Shown here in pieces: positions 1 to 7,094 of a stretch of 64,000 bases of DNA. How positions within the stretch are numbered: the stretch's first letter is position 1; each line of letters begins with the position of its first letter. Made by a program: the position numbers and the translations under genes. Source of the DNA: CBDCGV01 sp965216955 (lineage in GTDB: Bacteria; Bacteroidota; Bacteroidia; Chitinophagales; JADIYW01); the NCBI GenBank assembly GCA_965216955.1, contig CBDCGV010000017.1:186001-250000 (forward strand). Reading direction: 5' to 3'. A model generated the notes under the pieces. The model was not told the origin of the DNA. It did not search any database and was given only the letters and a program-made list of their open reading frames with translations.

Positions 1-829
1 AAAAATCATCTAAGTTTTCTCTCTCTCCGCGACCAATAAGCTCTCTTGAGTTAAAAGAATAAATTCCATTATCCAGTCCTGATTTTCGACTTAAATCAGC
101 ACTAGCCCTTCCTGAAACTCCGAAATGAGCTTTTACCTTTTTTGTAATTGGAGCTTTATATATTGCCCCTGCATTCCAATAAAGTCCATTAGCTCTTAAC
201 TCTACAGACTTCCAGCTCGTAAAGGAAAACAAATCAACAACATCATCTTCATCTAAAGCATATGTGATGGTATTACTGGTCATTTTACCAAATAAATAGG
301 CAATATTAAATCCAACTGAGAAGTCTTTATATTTAAAACCATTCCCCCAATAAGCGGCATAAATAAGCCCTTCTCCTTCAATTTCGCTAGCTGAAGCATT
401 TGTTCCAGCAATTTGAGTAGTGTCTTTAAATGCATAACTCCTACCAAAAAGTGGCATTAATCCGAAACTCGATGTCCAATATTCTTTAATAGGTACAGAA
501 AAGGATAAATAAGAGAGGTCAAACCCTCCAATTTTTTCTTTTTCCGTCGATGTTTTTATCCTTTTTGTATAACCAGAAAGTCCCGCTTCAAAGGCAATTA
601 ATTCTAACGTTGCATAAGACGCTGGGTTTATAAAGTTCAAATTCTCTTCGCTATTATAGGAGGCACTTAGACTTCCCATTGAACGACTTACAATATTGTT
701 TTGGTCGTTCACAAACCCTAGCCCAAAGCGACTATAAACAGAGCTTTCTTGTGCCGAAGCGTTATAAATATTAATAAAAGTAAAGCATATTAGAAGGCCT
801 TTTAAAAACCTAATCAATCTGCGCTGCAT
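1..829 (-). CDS. Putative outer-membrane protein, N-terminal part (runs off the window)
   Basis: The frame is open without a stop from an ATG at 829 down to base 1, so only the first 276 residues are visible. The N-terminus is basic (MQRRLIRFLKG), then hydrophobic, and ends in NASAQ, a clear Sec signal peptide. What follows is rich in Gly, Ser and aromatic residues in alternating strands, as in outer-membrane beta-barrels; it contains SVYSRFGLGF and a later NPASYATL segment, a pattern seen in Bacteroidota FadL/OmpP1-like proteins. It overlaps the 3' end of coaX by 20 bp in another frame, so the two are probably co-transcribed. I infer an outer-membrane channel or barrel; no substrate can be deduced and the C-terminal half is missing. 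Confidence 0.72.
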   Translation of the reverse strand, partial: MQRRLIRFLKGLLICFTFINIYNASAQESSVYSRFGLGFVNDQNNIVSRSMGSLSASYNSEENLNFINPASYATLELIAFEAGLSGYTKRIKTSTEKEKIGGFDLSYLSFSVPIKEYWTSSFGLMPLFGRSYAFKDTTQIAGTNASASEIEGEGLIYAAYWGNGFKYKDFSVGFNIAYLFGKMTSNTITYALDEDDVVDLFSFTSWKSVELRANGLYWNAGAIYKAPITKKVKAHFGVSGRASADLSRKSGLDNGIYSFNSRELIGRGERENLDDF

Positions 830-1541
830 TATATCTGAGTATTTCATTTAATCCTTCTAATACTAAATTTGGGTGTGCAAATATCTTATTTTTAAGGCGA
901 GATACAAAAAAGGAAGCGTCCCCTCCAGTAAATATTATTGTTAAATCATTGTATTTTCCCATATAATCTTCAATCATTCCTTGAATCTCCTTTAAAACAG
1001 CATATAAAACACCAGTTAAAATAGCCTTTTCTGTACTATTACCAATTAATTCAAAATCACTTGATCTTTTAATTAACGGTAGTTTATCTGTAAAATTATT
1101 AAGCGCTTTAAAACGCATAGTAATTCCAGGGTGAATGCTTCCCCCTAAATATTCTCTATCATTATTTATAAAATCAAAAGTTATGCAAGTGCCAGCATCT
1201 ATTACCAAAACATTTTTTTTTGCATATAACGCTGAAGCCGCTACAACTCCTGCCAAGCGATCCTTACCCAATGTTTTTGGTGTAGCATATTTATTAATTA
1301 TTGGAAGTTCTGTTTTATGGGATAATCTGATGTAAAAGAAATGCCGCTCTAAAAAATCGTCTATTTCTTTGTCGTAATGAGCAGTTGAAGTCAAAATAAC
1401 ATTTTGAGGCTTCCATTCTCTACAGATTTTTTTTAACCAATTTAAAGATTTTGTTTTTGATTGTTCTTTATGAATAATTTTTCCTGCTTCAAAAAAAGCA
1501 ATCTTACTCTTCGTGTTTCCTATATCGATGGCTAAATTGAT
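810..1541 (-). CDS. coaX: Type III pantothenate kinase, with a non-canonical start codon
   Basis: CoaX phosphorylates pantothenate, the first step of coenzyme A synthesis, in the cytoplasm. The frame encodes the ASKHA phosphate-1 motif IDIGNTKSK, then GKDRLAGVVAA, the second motif VLVIDAGTCITFDFI, GGSIHPGI and the C-terminal IIFTGGDAS, all expected for type III PanK. Length would be about 243 residues, normal for the family. No ATG, GTG or TTG occurs in frame between the upstream in-frame stop and IDIGNT. The first ordinary candidate is a TTG at 1394, which would delete the phosphate-1 motif and about 50 residues. By alignment with typical CoaX N-termini I place the start at an ATC codon at 1541 (next upstream codon at 1544 is also ATC). 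The upstream amidohydrolase ends 31 bp before. Function is confident; the start is not. Confidence 0.85.
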   Translation of the reverse strand: MNLAIDIGNTKSKIAFFEAGKIIHKEQSKTKSLNWLKKICREWKPQNVILTSTAHYDKEIDDFLERHFFYIRLSHKTELPIINKYATPKTLGKDRLAGVVAASALYAKKNVLVIDAGTCITFDFINNDREYLGGSIHPGITMRFKALNNFTDKLPLIKRSSDFELIGNSTEKAILTGVLYAVLKEIQGMIEDYMGKYNDLTIIFTGGDASFFVSRLKNKIFAHPNLVLEGLNEILRYNAAQID

Positions 1542-1572
1542 GATAACGCTTAATTTCTTATTTAATAGTTGT

Positions 1573-2772
1573 TTAGATTAATCTGGTGCTTTTTGCGTTC
1601 TGCTTTAGTTTCCAGTCTTTAATTCCTGTAACATGTACTAATCCCGGTGACTTTCCGATTTCAATACTTCCAAATTGTTCCTGAAACCCTAAGGCTTTGG
1701 CACCATTAAAGGTGGCCCATTTTAGTAAAGTATGAAAATCAACATAGGATTGATACCTACTAATGGTTTTTATTTCCTCTAAGATATTAAGTTGCCAGTT
1801 AGAAGTTAAACTATCTGTCCCAATCGTAACCATTACATCCTCCTCTATAAAATTTTGATAATTAGGCAATCGATTTTCAATATATAGATTAGCATTAGGG
1901 CAGGTGGCCCAAAAGGTATTTGGAGAAAATTGTTTTGCTGCTTTAATATCTTCCTTTGTTGTTAAAGTGTTGTGCACAAATAAATTGTTGTTTTGTGTAA
2001 GCAAGTGTTCAAGCGCGTAATGGATGGCTGTTCTATTTTGTGCTTTAAAGTCACTCAAATCAATATCAAAGGCACTATAAAAATCAATAAACCCTCCCTT
2101 TTTGTTTATAAACAGTTCATTTTCTGGAGGCGTTTCCTGATTATGAATAGAAATAGTTGTATTTCCACCATTGATTGATTCCTCCGCTTTGCAATTCTGT
2201 TCATTTATGAGCTGAAATAATTTTTTTGACACAGAGTATGGTGCATGAGGCACCAAGCTCTTTTTACAAAATGCTTGTACTTTTAATTGATCATAAACAG
2301 CTTTATATTGATCAAATGTCTTTTGAGCTTCTTTTTCTTGCAAAAAATCAAAACATTCAACAAAAGTGTAGTAAGCAAGTGCGCTGTTCTGTTTCGTTTC
2401 AAAAGTATCTATTTGATTAGAAATGTCTCCAACAGCTACGATTCCATTTTCGTACATTTCTTGATCTCCATCTTTAATTGCTTGTTGAATTTCCTCTTTG
2501 GAAGCTCCTCTTGTTTTCACCACACTTTCAATAAAGGGCAACAATCCAGTTCCCGTATCTACTTTTCCTTTCATATGGCTTAGTTCTAAATGGCAATGTG
2601 TATTTACAAAACCTGGAACAATAATGCCATCAAGAACTTCTACTTCCTCTAAATTATAATCCGATCTTGCTCCAATCTCTAATACTTCACCTGAACTATG
2701 AACCACCACAACTCCCTCCTTTATGGGGTCAGAGACAACAGGACAGATATAATTTGCAGATATTTTTCTCAT
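1573..2772 (-). CDS. Amidohydrolase-superfamily metal-dependent deaminase/hydrolase
   Basis: A cytoplasmic 399-residue TIM-barrel amidohydrolase of the chlorohydrolase/guanine deaminase/aminofutalosine deaminase branch. Visible metal and catalytic residues are NTHCHLELSH (His59, His61), VPHAPYSV (His176), IHNQETPPENE (His210, Glu residues), LFVHNT (His267) and IGTDSLTSN (Asp320). The N-terminal strand-rich residues 1-50 and the C-terminal IGKSPGLVHV form the usual small composite domain. The HLELSHMKG variant is frequent in Bacteroidota members. Whether it acts on aminodeoxyfutalosine (menaquinone route), a purine or another amine cannot be told; no mqn genes are nearby. It is probably the first gene of a unit with coaX and the outer-membrane protein, divergent from rlmN. 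Confidence 0.82.
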   Translation of the reverse strand: MRKISANYICPVVSDPIKEGVVVVHSSGEVLEIGARSDYNLEEVEVLDGIIVPGFVNTHCHLELSHMKGKVDTGTGLLPFIESVVKTRGASKEEIQQAIKDGDQEMYENGIVAVGDISNQIDTFETKQNSALAYYTFVECFDFLQEKEAQKTFDQYKAVYDQLKVQAFCKKSLVPHAPYSVSKKLFQLINEQNCKAEESINGGNTTISIHNQETPPENELFINKKGGFIDFYSAFDIDLSDFKAQNRTAIHYALEHLLTQNNNLFVHNTLTTKEDIKAAKQFSPNTFWATCPNANLYIENRLPNYQNFIEEDVMVTIGTDSLTSNWQLNILEEIKTISRYQSYVDFHTLLKWATFNGAKALGFQEQFGSIEIGKSPGLVHVTGIKDWKLKQNAKSTRLI

Positions 2773-2811
2773 ATGTTTATGTCCAATTAATTTTAGTGGT
2801 CAAATTTAGAC

Positions 2812-2819
2812 TAATTTTG
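2812..2819 (+). promoter_or_regulatory. Bacteroidota -7 box (TAATTTTG) ahead of rlmN
   Basis: TAATTTTG matches the TAnnTTTG consensus of the Bacteroidota primary sigma factor. It ends only 5 bases before the rlmN ATG, which would place the transcript start at or next to the start codon, giving a leaderless or nearly leaderless mRNA. I see no clean TTG -33 element, so confidence is moderate. Confidence 0.42.
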
Positions 2820-2824
2820 CTTTA

Positions 2825-3874
2825 ATGAATTTGCTAAAAGAAAACAACAAGTTAGACATAAGAAAACTCAGCCTTGAAGAAATTCAAGAGAAAGTTGTTG
2901 CGCTTGGCTTGCAGCGTTTTCGTGGACAACAAATTTATGAATGGCTATGGAAAAAAAGTGCGGTCAGTTTTGATGAAATGACAAATTTATCTAAGAATTT
3001 TAGAGCTACCCTTAAAACTCATTTTATTATTAATAATATTAAAATCTACAAGGAACAAATAAGTACAGACGGTACCATAAAGTCTGCCTTTAAATTACAT
3101 GACGATCACTTAATAGAAGGGGTGTTAATTCCAACTGAGGATAGAGCAACAGCTTGTGTATCCTCACAGGTTGGCTGTAGTTTAAGTTGTAAGTTTTGTG
3201 CTACAGGTTATATGCCAAGAATTCGAAATTTGGATTTCGCTGAAATATACGACCAAGTCGTATTGATTAATCGACAAGCGTTAAAGCATTTAGGTCGCCC
3301 GCTAAGTAATATCGTATTCATGGGTATGGGAGAACCACTTCTAAATTATAATCAAGTAATCGCTGCTATCAAAAAAATCAACGCTGAAGAAGGACTACAT
3401 ATCTCTAACAAACGCATTACCGTGTCTACTGCCGGCATAGCAAAAATGATAAAAAAGCTTGGAGACGATGATGTTAAATTTAATCTTGCGCTTTCGTTAC
3501 ATGCTGCTGATGATGTTAAAAGAAGCAAGATCATGCCTATTAACGATCAGAATAATTTAGCTGTTCTTATAGATGCTTTAAATTATTTTTATTCCAAAAC
3601 AAAGGGACAAATCACATTTGAATATATTCTTCTTCAAGGAGTAAACGATAGTTTGGAGGATGCAAAAAAACTAGCTGACCTATGTTTAAAAGTACCTGCC
3701 AAAATAAATGTTATCGAATATAATGCTATTCAAGATGCGGCTTTTACCAAAACAGGTGTCTCAGACAGACAAAAATTTATGACCTACTTAGATAAAAGGC
3801 GCGTGAATGCTACTTTAAGAGTTAGTAGAGGTAAGGATATCGATGCGGCATGCGGACAGTTGGCCAATAAATAG
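2825..3874 (+). CDS. rlmN: Dual-specificity 23S rRNA A2503 / tRNA A37 C2-methyltransferase
   Basis: RlmN is a radical-SAM enzyme that methylates C2 of A2503 in 23S rRNA and A37 in some tRNAs. The 349-residue protein has the CxxxCxxC cluster motif in VGCSLSCKFCATG (Cys118, Cys122, Cys125), GRPLSN followed by MGMGEPLLNY, the STAGI segment, NLALSLHA, a GVND motif and the C-terminal RVSRGKDIDAACGQL, whose Cys is the expected covalent-intermediate residue. The N-terminal residues 15-65 match the RlmN accessory domain (RFRGQQIYEWLW). Length and motifs are standard. It is divergently arranged from the amidohydrolase, with only 52 bp between them. Confidence 0.97.
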   Translation: MNLLKENNKLDIRKLSLEEIQEKVVALGLQRFRGQQIYEWLWKKSAVSFDEMTNLSKNFRATLKTHFIINNIKIYKEQISTDGTIKSAFKLHDDHLIEGVLIPTEDRATACVSSQVGCSLSCKFCATGYMPRIRNLDFAEIYDQVVLINRQALKHLGRPLSNIVFMGMGEPLLNYNQVIAAIKKINAEEGLHISNKRITVSTAGIAKMIKKLGDDDVKFNLALSLHAADDVKRSKIMPINDQNNLAVLIDALNYFYSKTKGQITFEYILLQGVNDSLEDAKKLADLCLKVPAKINVIEYNAIQDAAFTKTGVSDRQKFMTYLDKRRVNATLRVSRGKDIDAACGQLANK

Positions 3875-4288
3875 AATCCGTGACTATTTAGACATACTCA
3901 ATTGTAACAGCTCTATTGATTTCGTTTAGATAAGTTCCTTGGCAGGGCTTACTTTTCATGCTAATATTATTGCATTACTTCTGAATTCATTTATTTCAAA
4001 ATTATCCATACTTCTATTTTTATGGCTTAAAAACGGGATAATTGACCAATTTCATGATTTCGTTTTCTTTTGTCTTGATACAAAAGAGACAAAACATCAA
4101 GACTGCATTTTGGTTACGCTAAATTGATTACAATGGGCTAAAATGAAATAACTCACGCGCCGTAGCGCAGTTCAGACAGCTTTCATTTTTTAACACCAAT
4201 CTCCATCAATTCTTTACGCTACCAAAATGAGGTCACCTCCTTATGCATCAATAGGTATAATCAAAAACTGGGTTATTCCTGAATATTC
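3875..4288. other. 414-bp gene-free stretch carrying a degenerate palindromic repeat
   Basis: This convergent gap between rlmN and the ABC exporter holds no convincing gene. Bases 3875-4060 are unremarkable AT-rich DNA. Bases 4067-4230 contain the palindromic element described separately. No classical terminator with a T-run is evident for rlmN. Confidence 0.7.
4067..4230. repeat. Degenerate long palindromic intergenic repeat
   Basis: A left arm at about 4105-4147 (begins CATTTTGGTTACGCTAAA) pairs with a right arm at about 4181-4229, whose complement begins CATTTTGGTAGCGTAAAG; both arms then continue with TTGAT, a TGG-containing stretch and AAAATGAAA. The loop holds a small GCGC-CGTA-GCGC hairpin (4157-4168). 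Just outside, CTTTTGTCTTGATACAAAAG (4067-4086) is itself palindromic, and its GTCTTGAT is mirrored by ATCAAGAC at 4096-4103. From memory, similar sequence occurs as a dispersed palindromic element between genes in many Bacteroidota. That makes a decayed non-coding repeat family the likely explanation, but no second copy is visible in this window. Confidence 0.6.
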
Positions 4289-6136
4289 CTACTTATATCC
4301 GGCGGCTTGCAAATTAAATAGTTCTGCATACAATCCTTTTTTTGCCAACAATGCCTCATGGCTTCCTAATTCCTCAATTTGTCCATTTTTGAGCACTAAT
4401 ATTCTATCGGCCATACGCACTGTACTAAACCTATGTGAAATTAAAATCGCCGTTTTTCCTTCTGTAAGCTTCGCAAAACGCTCAAATGCTTCAAATTCTG
4501 CTCTTGCATCTAACGCTGCTGTTGGTTCGTCCAAGATGAGTAATTCTGCCTTTCTCATATAGGCCCTTGCCAAGGCGATTTTTTGCCATTGCCCCCCAGA
4601 AAGTTCTATGCCTCCTGAAAACCTTTTCCCTAACATTTGCTCATAATCATTGGGTAGCGTTTTTATAAACTCGTCTGCTAGGCTGTTTTTTGAGGCAGTC
4701 ATTATTTGAACATCGTTATCGATTTCTTCAATATCTCCAATAGCTATATTCTCATTTGCCGTAAAATAAAATTTAACAAAATCCTGAAAGATAACTCCAA
4801 TTCGCTCCCTTAATTCGAGAAGGTTGTACTCTTTTAAATTCCTGCCTTCTAACAAAATCCTTCCTTCTTCAGGATCATATAATCTCGCCATTAACTTTAC
4901 CAATGTTGTTTTTCCTGCACCATTCTCCCCCACCAATGCCAGTTTTTCTCCTGCTTTCAAGCTAAAACTTACATTTTTGAGTGCATATACACCACTCCCA
5001 GGATATTTAAAGCTTACATTTTCAAAAACAAAACCTGCTTTAAATTGCTTTGGCACCGACAAGGCATTTTCTGTTGATTTTATTTGAGGCTCAATTTCAA
5101 CAAACTCAAAATAATCTTGTAAATAAAGAGCACTTTCTGTTATGCTTGAAAAACGTGTAAGCATGGCTTGTAATAAATTACGAAGCCGGTTAAACGATCC
5201 AGCTAAAAAAGTAAGGTCACCAATAGTTATGATTCCCCCAACAGCTCTTAAAACAATAAAAACATATGCAAAATAGTATCCTATTTCCCCTAGTGCATTA
5301 AAAAAGCTACCCCAAAGGGCGCGTTTTGTTGCTAAATTTTTATTGGCCTTATAATACCTCTCTGCTAGTATTGAAAACCTAGTTTTTATAAAGGAAGAAA
5401 GGCCAAAAATTTTAACTTCTTTAGCTGTTTCATCACTTGCACCAATATATCGTAAGTAATCCAGCTCCCTTCTTTCGGGCGTCCAACTTCGAACCAAAGA
5501 ATATCCAAACTTATTAAAATAGGTTTCGTTAAAAAAAACGGGAATAATTGCCACCATTAAAATAAACAAAAGCCATGGCTCAAAGGCTACTAATCCTAAT
5601 GATAATGCCACCACAGAGATCATTTCTTGAAATTGTGTTAAAACTTGTGTCATTAAAACCACTCGATTGGTTGTTTGTCTCCTTGCTCTTTCTAACTTGT
5701 CGTAAAAGGCCGGGTTTTCAAATTGTGGCAAATCTAAAGCTGCGGCCTTATCTATCAGACGTTTGGAAGTTTCATTAGCAAACAAATCTCCAAGAAGTGC
5801 ATCGATTAAATTGATTAAACGAGTAAGCATCCCAGATAAAATGGCTAAAAACATTTCAATGCCTACATACGTCCATAATGTTTGCAAGCTGCCACCGTTT
5901 TCTGCAACCACAATAACCTCATCAATAATTAATTTGCCAACATATAAAAGTGCTAAAGGCAAAATGGCTTTGATAATTCGAAGTACAATATTTCCGAGGG
6001 TTAAAGGTTTACTTATTGACCAAATAAGCTTTAAAAAAGGAACGATGTTTTTTAGAGATGCTAGACTTTCTTTAAAACTTATTGTTTGTTTTTCTTTTTG
6101 TTTTTTAGATAATCCATCCCAAGTCGCCATAGCCAA
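4289..6136 (-). CDS. ABC-type exporter half-transporter (fused membrane and ATPase domains)
   Basis: A 615-residue fused ABC exporter that probably homodimerises in the inner membrane. Residues about 40-340 form the six-helix transmembrane domain. Residues 365-610 are the nucleotide-binding domain with Walker A GENGAGKT (403-410), Q-loop Gln451, signature LSGGQ (512-516), Walker B LLILDEP (532-538) and H-loop His568 in SHRFSTVR. The long NBD linker and SSITESALYLQDYF segment resemble lipid/peptide exporters of the MsbA/multidrug type. No substrate gene is adjacent: ybeY lies upstream, ending 36 bp before, and the repeat-bearing gap lies downstream. Substrate unknown. Confidence 0.88.
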   Translation of the reverse strand: MAMATWDGLSKKQKEKQTISFKESLASLKNIVPFLKLIWSISKPLTLGNIVLRIIKAILPLALLYVGKLIIDEVIVVAENGGSLQTLWTYVGIEMFLAILSGMLTRLINLIDALLGDLFANETSKRLIDKAAALDLPQFENPAFYDKLERARRQTTNRVVLMTQVLTQFQEMISVVALSLGLVAFEPWLLFILMVAIIPVFFNETYFNKFGYSLVRSWTPERRELDYLRYIGASDETAKEVKIFGLSSFIKTRFSILAERYYKANKNLATKRALWGSFFNALGEIGYYFAYVFIVLRAVGGIITIGDLTFLAGSFNRLRNLLQAMLTRFSSITESALYLQDYFEFVEIEPQIKSTENALSVPKQFKAGFVFENVSFKYPGSGVYALKNVSFSLKAGEKLALVGENGAGKTTLVKLMARLYDPEEGRILLEGRNLKEYNLLELRERIGVIFQDFVKFYFTANENIAIGDIEEIDNDVQIMTASKNSLADEFIKTLPNDYEQMLGKRFSGGIELSGGQWQKIALARAYMRKAELLILDEPTAALDARAEFEAFERFAKLTEGKTAILISHRFSTVRMADRILVLKNGQIEELGSHEALLAKKGLYAELFNLQAAGYK

Positions 6137-6171
6137 TTATGTTGTCACCATAAAAATAAGCTTTTCAAGCG

Positions 6172-6591
6172 TTAGCTATTAAACAACCTTAAGCTTTCTT
6201 CTTCTTTCTCTCGCATCCTTTTTTGTTGCATATCGGTTTTGTCATTAAAACCCAAAAGATGCAATATTCCATGAATAACAACTCTCTTCAGTTCTGCGTC
6301 AAAAGAAATTTTAAGTTGACCAGCATTGTCTTTTACTCTATCAATACTTATATAAAGATCTCCTTCCAAAAGACCTGAATCATCTGAATTGTCAAATGTG
6401 ATGATGTCTGTATAGTAATCGTGTTGAAGGTATTGTTTATTTATACCCAATAAATAATTGTCAGAACAAAAAATGAGATTCAAAGTAACAATCTCTTGGT
6501 GATGAAGCTCAACTATTTTTTTTATCCATTCGGAAAGTTGCTTTTCTTCTAGCTTAAGCGGCTCAATTTCTTCAAAGTGGAAATAAATCAT
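6172..6591 (-). CDS. ybeY: Endoribonuclease YbeY (rRNA maturation factor)
   Basis: YbeY is a metal-dependent RNase involved in 16S rRNA 3' maturation and ribosome quality control. The zinc-site region reads VIHGILHLLGFNDKTD: the first two histidines are present, and the usual third His is replaced by an Asn-Asp-Lys context that Bacteroidota YbeY proteins commonly show. Other support is ITFDNSD and GDLYISIDRV. An ATG at 6591 gives 139 residues starting MIYFHFEEI; a TTG six codons upstream is also open but would add only hydrophobic residues. It follows the HATPase gene by about 27 bp. Confidence 0.93.
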   Translation of the reverse strand: MIYFHFEEIEPLKLEEKQLSEWIKKIVELHHQEIVTLNLIFCSDNYLLGINKQYLQHDYYTDIITFDNSDDSGLLEGDLYISIDRVKDNAGQLKISFDAELKRVVIHGILHLLGFNDKTDMQQKRMREKEEESLRLFNS

Positions 6592-6617
6592 AATTAAGGC
6601 AAGTAGCAAGTAAAAAT

Positions 6618-7019
6618 TTAGATTTTAAAATCTATTTCTACAGTGCTGCCCTGATCAGAAAAAACCACTAAATCTGCTAGTTTTTTAATTAGAAAGACTC
6701 CTCTTCCAGAAGGCTCCTCAATGTTATCGGGATGTGTAGGATCAGGCACCAATGCAGGATCAAAACCCTGCCCCTCATCCTTTATTTTAAATTTAATGGT
6801 TTGGCTATTCTTATATACGCTAAATTCAACATCCTTTTGATCACACTTGCAATTGCCATGTTCAATAGCATTGGTAACCGCCTCTACCACTGCTAATAGC
6901 ATGTTGCCGTATAAGTTATCAGCTATATTGTAGTCCTCTTTCATTCTTTCCACATAAGTCTCAACTAATGACAAATTGGAAAAACACGAAGAGAATCTTA
7001 TTTTCTTAATTTCCTCCAT
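6618..7019 (-). CDS. Small GHKL ATP-binding regulator (anti-sigma-factor/RsbW-like)
   Basis: A single histidine-kinase-type ATPase domain without a phospho-acceptor domain, like RsbW/SpoIIAB anti-sigma kinases. Visible boxes are the N-box VVEAVTNAIEHGN, G1 DEGQGFDP and G2 GRGVFLIKKLAD. The ATG at 7019 gives about 133 residues starting just before the domain (MEEIKKIRF). An in-frame TTG at 7088 would add 23 polar residues and lie 7 bp after the DUF4175 gene, so it cannot be excluded. It sits between the DUF4175 gene and ybeY, an arrangement I recall in other Bacteroidota. No STAS antagonist or sigma factor is adjacent, so the target is unknown. Confidence 0.82.
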   Translation of the reverse strand: MEEIKKIRFSSCFSNLSLVETYVERMKEDYNIADNLYGNMLLAVVEAVTNAIEHGNCKCDQKDVEFSVYKNSQTIKFKIKDEGQGFDPALVPDPTHPDNIEEPSGRGVFLIKKLADLVVFSDQGSTVEIDFKI

Positions 7020-7094
7020 CGATTTAGATAAATTGTCTTGTTCTTCTTTATTAGAAGCAATATTTGCATTAAGTGTAGAAGTTGTCAAGTCTCT

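Noticed and set aside
810..1541. coaX as a pseudogene
   Set aside because: The frame is uninterrupted with all CoaX motifs intact; only the start codon is unusual, so I report it as a start anomaly instead.
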